A stretch of 64,000 nt of DNA from Pseudobutyrivibrio sp. MD2005 (GCF_000621865.1 NZ_JHXE01000022.1:1-64000); one strand, 5' to 3'. Counted from the stretch's first letter, positions 26,947-36,181 are shown. Notes: generated by a model from the letters alone, not told the origin. Translations and numbers: made by a program.

Positions 26947-28185
26947 TTAGAAAATTCTTCTGATTGCAAGAATGTTCTTGTAGTTAACATTTGAATATGT
27001 GATACCAGTCTTGTATGTAGACGCATGTAAAAGCTGTCCATTACCAGCGTAAATACCTACGTGACCTGAGTAGCAAACGATATCACCTGGCTGCATCTCA
27101 TCATAAGATACGCCATAACCAACACTACGAAGTGCGCTAGATGAATGAGGTAAGCTAACACCAAATGCTGAATAGCAGCTCATTACGAATCCTGAACAGT
27201 CTGTTCCGTTTGTAAGTGATGTACCACCATATACATATGGATTACCAACAAACTGTGAACCATATGATACTACAGCGCTTCCGTCAGATCCTGATGGAGC
27301 TGAGTAGCTCTTGCTTGATGAAGAAGATGATGATGACTCGCTTGAGCTTGATGAAGACTCTGATGACTTAGAGTTCTTAGCTGCTGCAGTAGCTTTTTCT
27401 GCTGCTTCCTTAGCTGCAATTCTGTCTGCCTCTTCCTTAGCAAGACGAGCTTCTTCGTGCTCTCTAGATTCAGCTACTGTAAATTCTGTAGAAATATCAA
27501 CGTAATCTGTGCTGATATAACCATCTCCAGCGTTACATGTAACCTTTACCCAACCTGAATCTTCCATAGACTCATCTATAATAGTAAGATCATCTCCAAG
27601 TGGAAGTAAATCGATTACATCTGAATCTGTAGTAGCTTCCTCTCTAACGTAAAGAGTTGTGGTAGTAACTGTAGCAACTCGTCTAGACATTTCCTTTGCA
27701 AGTTCTTCGTTACCCTGAACTACATACTCGCTCTTTACATAACCTGTAACATCACCTGATGTAATGCAAAGCCATGTACCATCCTCTGCTTCAACTGTCT
27801 CAGAAACAGTAGCTGCAGACTTGTTATAAAGCTTACCTACGTAATCGCTATCCGATGAAGCACTTTCACGGATATATACGTAATTATCAACCTGAGCGAT
27901 TGCTATATTTGCGTATGGATTTTCTGCTGTAGCAACCCACTCTGTCTCATTCTCAGCAAGCTGAGTCTCAGTAGAGATAGATGTTGCACTAGCAAGCATA
28001 TCGTTAACTGAAAGCTGTGCACCTGCAAATGCTGTATAGTTAGTAGTCTCTAAAACACCAGTAGTGCTAGAAATTGCGCTGGCACCAGATGTGGCGCTTG
28101 CTGCATCTGAGCAAAGTGAAATGCTAGATGCGACTACACATGCAGCTATTGTATAACTGACAGCTTTTGTTAGTTTTAAATTCAT
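26947..28185 (-). CDS. Secreted NlpC/P60 cell-wall endopeptidase with bacterial SH3 domains
   Basis: A 412-residue exported protein: signal peptide (about 1-29, ending near SDAASA), two SH3b-like domains (about 85-150 and 165-235; motifs VYIRESASSDSDYVGKLY and LYVREEATTDSDVIDLLP), an Ala/Lys/Glu helix, a Ser-rich linker (about 270-295), and a C-terminal NlpC/P60 domain with the catalytic Cys in NGTDCSGFVMS and His in YSGHVGIYAG. It should cut peptidoglycan stem peptides. It has a perfect consensus promoter and its own terminator. Confidence 0.93.
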   Translation of the reverse strand: MNLKLTKAVSYTIAACVVASSISLCSDAASATSGASAISSTTGVLETTNYTAFAGAQLSVNDMLASATSISTETQLAENETEWVATAENPYANIAIAQVDNYVYIRESASSDSDYVGKLYNKSAATVSETVEAEDGTWLCITSGDVTGYVKSEYVVQGNEELAKEMSRRVATVTTTTLYVREEATTDSDVIDLLPLGDDLTIIDESMEDSGWVKVTCNAGDGYISTDYVDISTEFTVAESREHEEARLAKEEADRIAAKEAAEKATAAAKNSKSSESSSSSSESSSSSSSSKSYSAPSGSDGSAVVSYGSQFVGNPYVYGGTSLTNGTDCSGFVMSCYSAFGVSLPHSSSALRSVGYGVSYDEMQPGDIVCYSGHVGIYAGNGQLLHASTYKTGITYSNVNYKNILAIRRIF

Positions 28186-28234
28186 TATGTAAAAAAACCT
28201 CCAAATTTGTTACAAACTTATTACAACTGTTGAC

Positions 28235-28263
28235 ATTATATAATCTAATAGCATTGATGTCAA
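28235..28263 (-). promoter_or_regulatory. Perfect sigma-A promoter of the NlpC/P60 gene
   Basis: Minus-strand TTGACA (28258-28263), 17-bp spacer and TATAAT (28235-28240), both hexamers perfect. It lies 50 bp upstream of the ATG, with GGAGG as ribosome site. Confidence 0.92.
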
Positions 28264-28332
28264 GCATGACTTTAGCCGCCTTTTCTCAGGCTTTTATATA
28301 TCTAAATTTGTAACATTTTAGTAATTACTGAT

Positions 28333-29238
28333 TTATAGTTGTTTTTGTATAGAGAAAATTGCATTGGCCCCATCTGCTGTAGCCGTAATAACCTGCCTTA
28401 ATTGCTTTGTCCTGACATCTCCTGCTGCATAAATGCCAGCCTTAGATGTCTCGCAGTTTTCGCCTGCAATAATATATCCTCTTGAGTCTAGCTCAGGAAG
28501 CCCTTCAATCTTTGCTGTGTTAGGCTCTGTGCCGACAGCTATGAAAACTCCCTCAACTGCAAGATCTCGTTCTTCGCCCGTTTTTACATTCTTAATATGA
28601 AGAGAATTTACTGAATCTTCTCCATTAATTGATTCAACAACAGTGTCATAGATAATATCAATATTATCAACTGCCTTGACATGATTCTGCAAAACCATAG
28701 CTCCACGGAACTCATCTCTTCTGTGAATCAAGTGAACTTTTGTGCAAAAGCGCGACAAGTATAATGCATCTTCCAAGGCAACATCTCCGCCACCTACAAC
28801 AGCAACCTCTTTTTCCTTAAAGAAAGCCCCATCACATGTAGCGCAATAAGATACTCCTACACCAGAAAGCTCTTCCTCACCTGGACATCCAAGCTTTTTA
28901 TTGGAAGCTCCAGTGGCAATAATTACAGACTTTGCTGTAAACGTAGCTTTTTTGGTGACAAGCTCTTTTGTATCACCTTTATCTATAATAGAAGAAACTT
29001 TTCCTCTGGCAAACTCAACACCTAATTTCTCACAGTGATTCTTCATCGCCTCTGCAAGCCCTTCGCCTGAAGCCCCAGGAAAGCCCGGATAATTATCTAT
29101 TTCATAGGTGTTAAGGATCTGGCCACCACTAATAGAACTTGTATCTAATATGAGAGTAGAAAGTCCTGCACGTTTGCCATAGATACCTGCTGTAAGTCCA
29201 GCTGGCCCTGCCCCTATTATTATTACATCATAAATCAT
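28333..29238 (-). CDS. trxB: Thioredoxin reductase
   Basis: A 301-residue flavoprotein: FAD motif VIIIGAGPAGLTAGIYGKRAG (residues 5-25; shown as core GAGPAGLTAGIY), NADPH motif VVGGGDVALEDALYL, and the active-site pair CATC in YCATCDGAFF. The C-terminal AAGDVRTKQLRQ completes the family signature. It reduces thioredoxin with NADPH in the cytoplasm. It is 26 bp downstream of ridA. Confidence 0.95.
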   Translation of the reverse strand: MIYDVIIIGAGPAGLTAGIYGKRAGLSTLILDTSSISGGQILNTYEIDNYPGFPGASGEGLAEAMKNHCEKLGVEFARGKVSSIIDKGDTKELVTKKATFTAKSVIIATGASNKKLGCPGEEELSGVGVSYCATCDGAFFKEKEVAVVGGGDVALEDALYLSRFCTKVHLIHRRDEFRGAMVLQNHVKAVDNIDIIYDTVVESINGEDSVNSLHIKNVKTGEERDLAVEGVFIAVGTEPNTAKIEGLPELDSRGYIIAGENCETSKAGIYAAGDVRTKQLRQVITATADGANAIFSIQKQL

Positions 29239-29264
29239 AATTATTCTCCGATTTATATTCCTAA

Positions 29265-29639
29265 TTATTTGATGGCGATAGCCTCAGCCTCAAGTAAAAC
29301 ATCCTTTGGAATACGTGCTACTTCGATGCAAGAGCGAGCTGGGAATGGCTCTGGGAAGTACTTTGCATATACTTCATTGATTGCAGCAAAATCATCCATA
29401 TTCTTGATGAATACTGTTGTCTTAACTACGTTAGCCATAGATGAGCCAGCCTCCTCTAAAAGGGCGCTCATGCTCTTAAATACTCTATCTGCCTGGGCTG
29501 CTGCACCTTCTGGGATTTCGCCTGTAGCTGGATCAACAGGAATAATTCCTGATGTGTAAACCATTCCATTTACTTCAATAGCCTGTGAATAAGGTCCGAT
29601 TGCTGCTGGTGCTGATGTTGTTGAAATTACTTTTTTCAT
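29265..29639 (-). CDS. ridA: RidA-family enamine/imine deaminase
   Basis: The 124-residue protein matches RidA, which removes reactive 2-aminoacrylate-type intermediates. Visible hallmarks are SAPAAIGPYSQAIEVNGMVY, SGIIPVDPATGEIP, and the C-terminal ARSCIEVARIPKDVLLEAEA, where the Arg and Glu bind the substrate carboxylate. Length is standard. It lies 3 bp downstream of the cvfB-like gene. Confidence 0.94.
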   Translation of the reverse strand: MKKVISTTSAPAAIGPYSQAIEVNGMVYTSGIIPVDPATGEIPEGAAAQADRVFKSMSALLEEAGSSMANVVKTTVFIKNMDDFAAINEVYAKYFPEPFPARSCIEVARIPKDVLLEAEAIAIK

Positions 29640-29642
29640 AAA

Positions 29643-30476
29643 TTATTCCTCCTGAATTTTTCTAATCTTTCCACCTTCCAAGGAAATCTTTCTTTCCTTG
29701 TAAAGTCTACCTACAGCTCGTTTAAAAGCTGCCTTTGATAGACCAGTTTCTCTTTTTATAACTTCTGGAGATGCCTTCTCTGTAAATGGAAGAACTCCAG
29801 CATAGCTATCAATTAAATCTAATAATGCTTCAGCATCATTATCCATCTGAATATAGGCCTTATCTCTGATTGTAACATCACATTTTCCATCCTCTTTGAT
29901 TCCTGTGATACGAACCATGATTATATCGCCTATACGATATTTGCTTGTATCTTCGTGTCTTGGAATCATCGCAGAATACTTATCCTCAAGTGCTACAAAT
30001 GTTCCAAAATCATGACCAAATTCATATATTCTAGCTTCTACTTCGTCTCCTACCTGATATGGTGGCTTAGTAGATAAAAGCTCGTAAATACCCTTCATGC
30101 TAGCGCAGAGTCTTTCACTTTTATCAATATATACTCTGACTAATATTTCATCATCCTCAGATGGCTGTCTTGTCATTTCCTTAAAAGGAAGGAATAAATC
30201 TTTTTCAAGACCCCAATCTAAGAAAGCACCTACTTTATTTAACTGGCTTACTCTAAGGACACCCATCTGGCCCAATGTAAGCTTTGGTGTAGCTGTAGTC
30301 GCAATTAATCGATCCTTTGAATCCTTGTAGACAAAAACATTGATTTCATCACCAATGGATGTATTCTCAGGAACCTGTTTCTTAGGTAGAAGAACACGCT
30401 GTGCACCATCAGAAAGGTATACACCAAATTCTACTCTTTTTTCTATTTTAAGTGTTTGCATTTCGCCTAAATTCAT
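29643..30476 (-). CDS. CvfB-like S1 RNA-binding protein
   Basis: The 277-residue protein has tandem S1-like OB folds (about 1-65, 68-135 and 140-210; GVLRVSQLNKVGAFLDWGLEKD is the clearest, with core VGAFLDWG) and a C-terminal winged-helix (GLSKAAFKRAVGRLYKERKI). The layout matches the CvfB/YitL family of RNA-binding proteins, which in Staphylococcus influences virulence gene expression. It overlaps the acyl-ACP thioesterase stop by 1 bp. Confidence 0.88.
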   Translation of the reverse strand: MNLGEMQTLKIEKRVEFGVYLSDGAQRVLLPKKQVPENTSIGDEINVFVYKDSKDRLIATTATPKLTLGQMGVLRVSQLNKVGAFLDWGLEKDLFLPFKEMTRQPSEDDEILVRVYIDKSERLCASMKGIYELLSTKPPYQVGDEVEARIYEFGHDFGTFVALEDKYSAMIPRHEDTSKYRIGDIIMVRITGIKEDGKCDVTIRDKAYIQMDNDAEALLDLIDSYAGVLPFTEKASPEVIKRETGLSKAAFKRAVGRLYKERKISLEGGKIRKIQEE

Positions 30477-31174
30477 TATTTGTACTCCACTATCGTATAA
30501 ATCTCGTCTTCTTTTTTTAGAACTACCTGATAGCCTGTCTCTAATTCTACCAAATAGACATCTAATTCATCAAATAACAATGCCGCCTTTTTATAATTAA
30601 CATCAATCTCTGAAAAATCTTCTTTAGGAAGATAGCTTCTCGTTAAATCAATATAGAAGGAATTGTTCATGTGGCCATTTGTATCTATCAGATGTTCATT
30701 AACCACAAACTTACCAACCTTTTTTCCTGGATTAGTATAACGTAGTTTTGGACGTCTAAAATCATATTCTGGACGATTACCATCATCAGGATATGCATTT
30801 TCTATTTCCTCATTGATTCTGGCAGGCTTAGTGTGAATCAAATCCATAAGCACCCACAAAGAATCAGCATATATAAGAAGCTCACCAGATTCTGTTGATA
30901 TAGTGTACACTCGCCTAGCCATCATTCCACGCACCTGATATGGGTATGTAGAAATAACAATCTTTTCCATATATTTAGGAAGGCGATTAATGTGAATCTC
31001 GTAGCTAGTAACAAACCAGCCCAGATTAAGAGCTGATAAATAACTAACTCCTACTCCTACTTCATCTGAATGAAAACAACTGCAGTCCTGCATATAATTA
31101 ACAAGACTATAATATGTAAGATTAAGATTTGCATCAACTTCGCTATAACTCACCCTATCGATATATTGATACAT
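30476..31174 (-). CDS. Acyl-ACP thioesterase
   Basis: This 232-residue double-hotdog enzyme releases fatty acids from acyl carrier protein. The ATG at 31174 (MYQYIDRVSYSEVD) is preferred because AAGGTGA precedes it; a GTG four codons upstream lies within that site. Family segments are LNLTYYSLVNYMQDC, SLWVLMDL, and NEHLIDTNGHMNNSFYIDL, the last containing the catalytic Asn/His. It is the first gene of a unit with cvfB, ridA and trxB. Confidence 0.92.
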   Translation of the reverse strand: MYQYIDRVSYSEVDANLNLTYYSLVNYMQDCSCFHSDEVGVGVSYLSALNLGWFVTSYEIHINRLPKYMEKIVISTYPYQVRGMMARRVYTISTESGELLIYADSLWVLMDLIHTKPARINEEIENAYPDDGNRPEYDFRRPKLRYTNPGKKVGKFVVNEHLIDTNGHMNNSFYIDLTRSYLPKEDFSEIDVNYKKAALLFDELDVYLVELETGYQVVLKKEDEIYTIVEYK

Positions 31175-31223
31175 AAAATCCCTCACCTTCTAAATAACCA
31201 ACTAAAGAATATTCTAATAAAAG

Positions 31224-31255
31224 AAAAAGACCTAAGCAAGTGTTTTGCTTAGGTC
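31224..31255 (-). terminator. Terminator of tRNA-Gln
   Basis: GACCTAAGCAA (31229-31239) pairs with TTGCTTAGGTC (31245-31255) around a 5-nt loop; five T follow on the minus strand (31228-31224). It begins 3 bp beyond the tRNA. Confidence 0.92.
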
Positions 31256-31258
31256 TAG

Positions 31259-31330
31259 CTGGCCCACAAGGATTCGAACCTTGAAATGACGGAGTCAGAG
31301 TCCGTTGCCTTACCATTTGGCGATGGGCCA
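31259..31330 (-). tRNA. tRNA-Gln (anticodon CUG)
   Basis: The 72-nt minus-strand sequence has acceptor TGGCCCA pairing with TGGGCCA plus discriminator G, D arm, anticodon stem ACGGA/TCCGT with loop CTCTGAC (anticodon CTG) and T arm AAGGTTCGAATCCTT. CCA is not encoded. Promoter and terminator flank it, so it is transcribed alone. Confidence 0.95.
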
Positions 31331-31360
31331 TCGTGTTGATTTATCGCGTCAACGAATGCT

Positions 31361-31389
31361 ATTATAGGGCATGATTTTGAAAAACGCAA
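31361..31389 (-). promoter_or_regulatory. tRNA-Gln promoter
   Basis: Minus-strand TTGCGT (31384-31389), 17-bp spacer and perfect TATAAT (31361-31366), about 30 bp upstream of the tRNA. Confidence 0.82.
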
Positions 31390-31452
31390 GTACTTTTTTG
31401 AAATTTTTTTCGATTTTTTTCAAATTATTTTTCGGACAGCCATTTTCCCTAG

Positions 31453-31475
31453 AAAATAAGGGCTTTTCAGCCCTT
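31453..31475 (-). terminator. Terminator of the YigZ gene
   Basis: AAGGGCT (31458-31464) and AGCCCTT (31469-31475) form a 7-bp stem with a tetraloop, followed on the minus strand by ATTTTC. The stem overlaps the last bases of the stop codon. Confidence 0.75.
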
Positions 31476-32127
31476 AAAACTTTAATAATTTTCCTTCTAA
31501 AATGTCATATTTGATTGGATCGTCCCAAATAACCGTTGCTCTACCTGCTGTTTTATCTGCAAGATTTTTATTGAAATCATCAACCATATCAAGTGGCACT
31601 ACACTTTCTATAGTAACATTGGCTTCAAAAACTGTATTAAGTATGGGAAGATTTTTTTCTCTAAGAACATATTCAATCTTTCCATAGTCATTGTAGTCGG
31701 TAGATATGTTGCAGCATTTTCCCTCTTTTGGTTCTAAAAGCTGACAAGCTTTCAAGCCTTCTTGAACAGCTCCCTGATATGCCCTAACAAGGCCACCGGT
31801 TCCAAGTAATACTCCTCCAAAATATCTGGTTACTACAACAACGCAATTGTGAATGTTCTCACGAAGCAATACATCAAGCATAGGACGTCCTGCTGTCTGT
31901 GCAGGCTCTCCATCATCATTGCATCGTGTTATTTCATTATTGTTTCCAATGACAAATGCCGAGCAGTTATGTCTGGCATCCCAGTATTCCTTTTTCTTGG
32001 CGTTAATAAAATTAACCGCCTCTTCTTCTGTGTTAACGGGGTGGATACTAGCAATAAATCGCGATTTTTTCTCTTCTATTTCGCCAATTCCGCCCTTATA
32101 AACTATTTTAAAGCTCTTATTTTCCAT
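31474..32127 (-). CDS. YigZ/IMPACT family protein
   Basis: The 217-residue protein starts at the ATG at 32127 (MENKSFKIVYKGG); the open frame upstream reaches 32214 but runs through the promoter of the divergent PBP gene. The YigZ/IMPACT signature is clear: KSRFIASIHPV, DARHNCSAFVIG, DDGEPAQTAGRPML and the VVVTRYFGGVLLGTGGLVRAY segment (core RYFGGVLLGTGGL), followed by a DUF1949-type ferredoxin-like domain. Function in bacteria is uncertain, possibly related to translation control. The ribosome site is poor. Confidence 0.92.
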   Translation of the reverse strand: MENKSFKIVYKGGIGEIEEKKSRFIASIHPVNTEEEAVNFINAKKKEYWDARHNCSAFVIGNNNEITRCNDDGEPAQTAGRPMLDVLLRENIHNCVVVVTRYFGGVLLGTGGLVRAYQGAVQEGLKACQLLEPKEGKCCNISTDYNDYGKIEYVLREKNLPILNTVFEANVTIESVVPLDMVDDFNKNLADKTAGRATVIWDDPIKYDILEGKLLKF

Positions 32128-32136
32128 AGGTTTATT

Positions 32137-32159
32137 ATAATTGATAATTTTGGTATAAT
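32137..32159 (+). promoter_or_regulatory. Extended -10 promoter of the PBP gene
   Basis: TGGTATAAT gives a perfect TATAAT (32154-32159) with a TGn extension; the -35 region (TTTATT at 32131-32136) is weak, as is usual with extended -10 promoters. It lies 23 bp upstream of the ATG. Confidence 0.7.
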
Positions 32160-32181
32160 GAAGTCTAAATTGGAGGTTATT

Positions 32182-34755
32182 ATGAATTACGGAAAAGAAA
32201 ATGCAGCTAAGCAATCCGCTCAGCTACAGGGGAAGCGAAAGCGAAAGCACCGCAGCGCCGGGCTTGCTATCATTCGTCTTTCACTTATTTGTATCATCTC
32301 TGTAGTGCTTGCTGGCGGAATATTTGCTTACCTCTATGCAAAGAATTTGATTGACCAGCTTCCGGATGTTTCAACAATAGATATTTCGCCTACCGGTTAT
32401 ATGAGTACGGTATACGACTCCGACGGAAACGAAATAGAAACACTGGCGTCTACTGGAGCCAACAGAACTTACGTTACACTAGACAATATTCCACTAGATT
32501 TACAACATGCGTTTGTTGCAATCGAAGATGCTCGTTTTTACGAACACAACGGTATTGATCCACAAGGTATTGTAAGAGCAGGTATGACTGGTATCTTAAA
32601 TGGTTTTCATTTTTCACAGGGTGCCAGTACACTTACCCAACAGTTATTAAAGAATAACTACTTCACCACCTGGACATCTGAACACACAAAGATGGACAGT
32701 ATCAATCGAAAGATTCAAGAGCAGTACCTAGCTGTACAATTAGAGAAAATCGTTTCAAAGGATACTATCCTGGAAAACTATCTAAACAGTATTAACTTAG
32801 GTCAGAATACACTTGGTGTTGAGGCTGCCGCAGAAAGATATTTCAATAAATCAGTTTCAGATTTATCACTTTCTGAATGTGCAGTTATTGCAGGAATTAC
32901 ACAGAATCCTACAAAATACAATCCAATATCTCATCCTGAAGATAATGCTAAGCGTAGAAAAAAAGTGCTAAACAACATGCTTGAACAAGGTTACATCACT
33001 CAAAGCGCTTACGAAGAAGCTCTTGCAGATGATGTTTATGATCGAATTCAGGTACTTAACACTGAACAAACTACAACATCTACTTCTTATTTTGTAGATG
33101 CACTTACAGATGAGATTATCACTGATTTGCAGGATAGATTAGGTTATACAGAAACAGAAGCATATTCGCTCTTATATTCTGGTGGCTTATCAATTTATTC
33201 AACACAAGACACTGCTATTCAGGATATTGTTCAAGAAGAAATTAATAACACAGATAATTACAACGGTATTGAAAAAGTATCATTTTCTTACAGACTAACA
33301 ATCAATAAGTCAGATGGTTCTACAGCTAATTATTCTGACACAACAATGCTTTCTTATTATCAGGCAAGCAACAAGAGCTACACTCTTGAGTTTGATAGTC
33401 AGGAAGAGGCTGAAGCAGCCATTGAAGCTTATAAAGAAGCTGTTATGGAGCCTGGCGATGAAGTTGGTGGCGAATCAGTCACATTCACCTTACAGCCACA
33501 GGCAGCCATGACTATCATAGATCAATCTACTGGTCATGTTGTTGCAATGGTTGGTGGACGAGGCGACAAGACAGCAGCCAAAACTCTTAATAGAGCTACC
33601 GGTATTACTCGTCAGCCTGGTTCAACATTCAAGGTAATCGCTTGTTATGCTGCAGCGTTAGATGCAGGCGGTATGACACTTGCTTCAGTTGAAAACGATC
33701 ATCCTACTACTTATTCGGATGGTACATCGCTTAAGAACTACAATAATAAATATCTTGGTTGGACAAACATAAGAACTGCCATCACCAACTCAATCAACGT
33801 AGTTACAGTTGAGGTTATGGCTGATATTGGCACAGGCTTAGGTTTCCAATATGCCAAGGATTTAGGAATAACAACTTTGACAGATGGCGATAACAACCAG
33901 GCCCTTGCACTTGGTGGTATCACAAATGGTGTAACAAACTTAGACTTAACTGCAGCCTATGCAACTATTGCAAACGGTGGTGAGTATAACACTCCTATCT
34001 TCTACACAACAGTTGTAGATCATCAGGGAAATATCATTCTCGACAACAGAGAGAACTCTTCAAGAAGAGTATTAAAAGAAACTACTGCATGGCTTCTTAC
34101 AAGTGCCATGGAAGATGTTATGACAAAGGGTACTGGTACAGCAGCTAATTTTGATGGCATGGCTGTAGCCGGCAAATCAGGTACTACAACAAAGAATCGT
34201 GACACAGTCTTTGCAGGATTCACACCTTACTATACAGGCGTTATTTGGGGTGGATATGACGATAATACACCTCAAAACTATACAACTTACTCTAAAGTAA
34301 TTTGGAAGGCTGTAATGAGCAGAATTCACGAGAATTTGGCATACAAGGATTTTGTTAAGCCAGCCGATATTGTAGCTGTTCAAGTTTGTAGTAAATCTGG
34401 AAAATTAGCAGTTAACGGAGTATGTGACCACGATCCAAGAGGCTCGATGGTATACACCGAATACTTCGAAAAAGGCACAGAGCCAACAGAATATTGCGAT
34501 AAGCATTATTTAGGCTATGTATGTACAGAAACTCATATGTTTGCCAATTCTGAGTGCCCTCAATACGGAGGTGTATTTATAGTTGGCGGCGCTGCAGGTT
34601 CTGCTGATGAACCATATTCAGTCAATGCTTCAACTTTCGGACAGTATTGTCCAATTCATGGTGGCACACCGATGCCTAACTCAGGCGCTGTCGGTGGTGG
34701 AGGTACATCAACCGTAACCGAAGGAACAGTCGAAGTTATTGGCGGAACGCCTTAA
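32182..34755 (+). CDS. Class A penicillin-binding protein (glycosyltransferase/transpeptidase)
   Basis: The 857-residue protein starts at ATG 32182 behind GGAGG; the open frame upstream is not coding. It has a basic N-terminus, one membrane anchor (about 28-52), a GT51 glycosyltransferase domain with EDARFYEHNGIDPQGI and GASTLTQQLLKN, a transpeptidase domain with the SxxK motif in RQPGSTFK, SxN and KSGTT, and a C-terminal Cys-containing tail (VCSKSGKLAVNGVC and EYCDKHY) ending in a Gly-rich stretch. It polymerises and crosslinks peptidoglycan at the outer membrane face. Confidence 0.96.
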   Translation: MNYGKENAAKQSAQLQGKRKRKHRSAGLAIIRLSLICIISVVLAGGIFAYLYAKNLIDQLPDVSTIDISPTGYMSTVYDSDGNEIETLASTGANRTYVTLDNIPLDLQHAFVAIEDARFYEHNGIDPQGIVRAGMTGILNGFHFSQGASTLTQQLLKNNYFTTWTSEHTKMDSINRKIQEQYLAVQLEKIVSKDTILENYLNSINLGQNTLGVEAAAERYFNKSVSDLSLSECAVIAGITQNPTKYNPISHPEDNAKRRKKVLNNMLEQGYITQSAYEEALADDVYDRIQVLNTEQTTTSTSYFVDALTDEIITDLQDRLGYTETEAYSLLYSGGLSIYSTQDTAIQDIVQEEINNTDNYNGIEKVSFSYRLTINKSDGSTANYSDTTMLSYYQASNKSYTLEFDSQEEAEAAIEAYKEAVMEPGDEVGGESVTFTLQPQAAMTIIDQSTGHVVAMVGGRGDKTAAKTLNRATGITRQPGSTFKVIACYAAALDAGGMTLASVENDHPTTYSDGTSLKNYNNKYLGWTNIRTAITNSINVVTVEVMADIGTGLGFQYAKDLGITTLTDGDNNQALALGGITNGVTNLDLTAAYATIANGGEYNTPIFYTTVVDHQGNIILDNRENSSRRVLKETTAWLLTSAMEDVMTKGTGTAANFDGMAVAGKSGTTTKNRDTVFAGFTPYYTGVIWGGYDDNTPQNYTTYSKVIWKAVMSRIHENLAYKDFVKPADIVAVQVCSKSGKLAVNGVCDHDPRGSMVYTEYFEKGTEPTEYCDKHYLGYVCTETHMFANSECPQYGGVFIVGGAAGSADEPYSVNASTFGQYCPIHGGTPMPNSGAVGGGGTSTVTEGTVEVIGGTP

Positions 34756-34800
34756 ATAAAAAAAGACTAGCAAAATCTGCTGGCCTCAGAATGTAGAATA

Positions 34801-34845
34801 AAGGATGCTGCAAAACCAAGTTTTGCAGCATCCTTTCCTTTTTTC
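34801..34845 (+). terminator. Terminator of the PBP gene
   Basis: A 15-bp stem AAGGATGCTGCAAAA (34801-34815) pairs with 34821-34835 around CCAAG, followed by CCTTTTTTC-type T-rich sequence on the plus strand. Confidence 0.92.
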
Positions 34846-34991
34846 TTAAAGCCAAGTTTTGCGAGAAGATTCTGCATTACTTTATTATCAGTATGAGTGT
34901 CTACTCTTAAATGATTGCACTGGCGCTCTACTAAATACCTTAATTTGTTCTCCTCATTATCTTGTGAGTCGATACAATTAACTCGATTCAT
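34837..34991 (-). pseudogene. C-terminal remnant of a GNAT acetyltransferase
   Basis: A 74-codon minus-strand frame contains RVDTHTDNKVMQNLLAKLGF, which closely resembles the end of many GNAT N-acetyltransferases (IDTHxDNKxMQxLLxxxGF). The rest of the fold is missing: upstream lies only a short stretch, and downstream the frame runs into the PBP terminator hairpin. It marks the junction between core genes and the accessory toxin region. Confidence 0.55.
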
Positions 34992-35019
34992 TAAAAGGGA
35001 TAAAGTAGAATCTTATATG

Positions 35020-35574
35020 CTAAAAATCAATTACTTCAAATAAAAATCTTATATTATTATCTGTATATTCTATTAATCCTGAAAAATACCAGATATAACA
35101 GCACCACTGTATCATTAAAAACAACGCATCACTGTATGTTTCACACTGATTCTCCAGAACTATACTTCCATTGTTTATTAGTATTAATTTCGATGCATCT
35201 AATTTAATTTTCACCCCTGAAGGAATAGTTATATTATCATATTTCAAAATCTTTTTAATATCTTTTAGTTCACAGTTATCTTCATACAAAATATCATTTT
35301 CTTCCAATATCTTACTGATAATTCTGTTAAAACACTCAGTCTTATGAATATATATATATGAACACAAATAGAAATCATCATATTCATTGTCTGAAAACAG
35401 TACTTTCTCATTCCCCATTTCTTTTATATGAAATGTCTTATCTTCCTTTAAAATTTCCCAATATGAATTATTGTCCTTTGTTTGCTCTCTTATGCTCTCG
35501 TTATCACTGATAAATTTTATTCCGTCAGTTGTAATTTTCTCTATAAATCCTTTTTCGCTTAGCATTTTATTCAC
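35020..35574 (-). CDS. Hypothetical protein, immunity-like
   Basis: This 184-residue acidic, A/T-rich protein is not recognised. It begins MNKMLSEKGFIEKITTDG and has no membrane segment beyond a weak hydrophobic stretch (FLMIQWCCYIWYFSGLI). It is the last gene of the immunity-like array behind the second LXG-like effector. Size, low G+C and position fit an orphan immunity protein; this is inference. No toxin frame is found directly in front of it. Confidence 0.55.
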   Translation of the reverse strand: MNKMLSEKGFIEKITTDGIKFISDNESIREQTKDNNSYWEILKEDKTFHIKEMGNEKVLFSDNEYDDFYLCSYIYIHKTECFNRIISKILEENDILYEDNCELKDIKKILKYDNITIPSGVKIKLDASKLILINNGSIVLENQCETYSDALFLMIQWCCYIWYFSGLIEYTDNNIRFLFEVIDF

Positions 35575-35673
35575 CTAATTTAATAATTCTTACATTCCAA
35601 AGACCCATTTATTGTCTCTATTAGCTAGTATATTCGGGGTTACTATATTTCTTAGCTAAAATCATGAATTCTA

Positions 35674-36150
35674 TTACTGTTCAGCGAGCCATTCATCTAT
35701 ATTTTTTCCTCTCACAATTTCTTGTGTCTGCACACTTTTTTTTGACTGCGATATTTCATTTTTTACGATTTTAATCTCTTCTATTTCTTTTCTCGAAATA
35801 GTTTTTACATATAAGAATTGTTCTTTTTTCTCAAAGCCATGCAAGTAGGCCAGTTGCTCTGAATCCGTGCAAATCACGTAGGCATTATCCGCCACTGCTT
35901 TTTTTGAAATCTTATCAGCAAATATTTCAAAATACACATTCTTAAATTTTAAAAATATATCTTCGCTATATATTGAATCTATTTCATCTTCCGTAACCTT
36001 TTTCATAAATAAATCATTATGTTCTTTTCCAAGTATATCTATATAATTAACAAAACCCTTCTTTTTTTCTTGTGATGTAATAATTAATTCATTATTTTTC
36101 TTTTTAACTCTGTATTTTGTTCCTTTAAACTCACAATATACAATACTCAT
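35674..36150 (-). CDS. Hypothetical protein, immunity-like
   Basis: From the ATG at 36150 (MSIVYCEFKGTKYRVKK) the protein has 158 residues; an in-frame start at 36216 would overlap the upstream gene by 35 bp. GGGGA precedes the chosen start. It is soluble, rich in Lys and Glu, with KTISRKEIEEIKIVKNEI near the C-terminus and ending in KNIDEWLAEQ. I do not recognise a family. It follows the 36182-36619 gene and is likely co-transcribed; immunity role is inferred from context. Confidence 0.55.
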   Translation of the reverse strand: MSIVYCEFKGTKYRVKKKNNELIITSQEKKKGFVNYIDILGKEHNDLFMKKVTEDEIDSIYSEDIFLKFKNVYFEIFADKISKKAVADNAYVICTDSEQLAYLHGFEKKEQFLYVKTISRKEIEEIKIVKNEISQSKKSVQTQEIVRGKNIDEWLAEQ

Positions 36151-36181
36151 ATATGGTCCCCATTTCTTAATATAACATTTT

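Noticed and set aside
28200-28332. Terminator behind trxB
   Set aside because: Only a weak GCCT/AGGC pair without a T run is seen in the correct direction.
31849-32181. N-terminal extension of the PBP frame on the plus strand
   Set aside because: It overlaps the YigZ gene on the other strand and the promoter; the GGAGG-preceded ATG at 32182 gives the normal class A PBP start.
32128-32214. N-terminal extension of the YigZ protein
   Set aside because: The extra 29 residues cover the divergent PBP promoter and do not resemble the family start.
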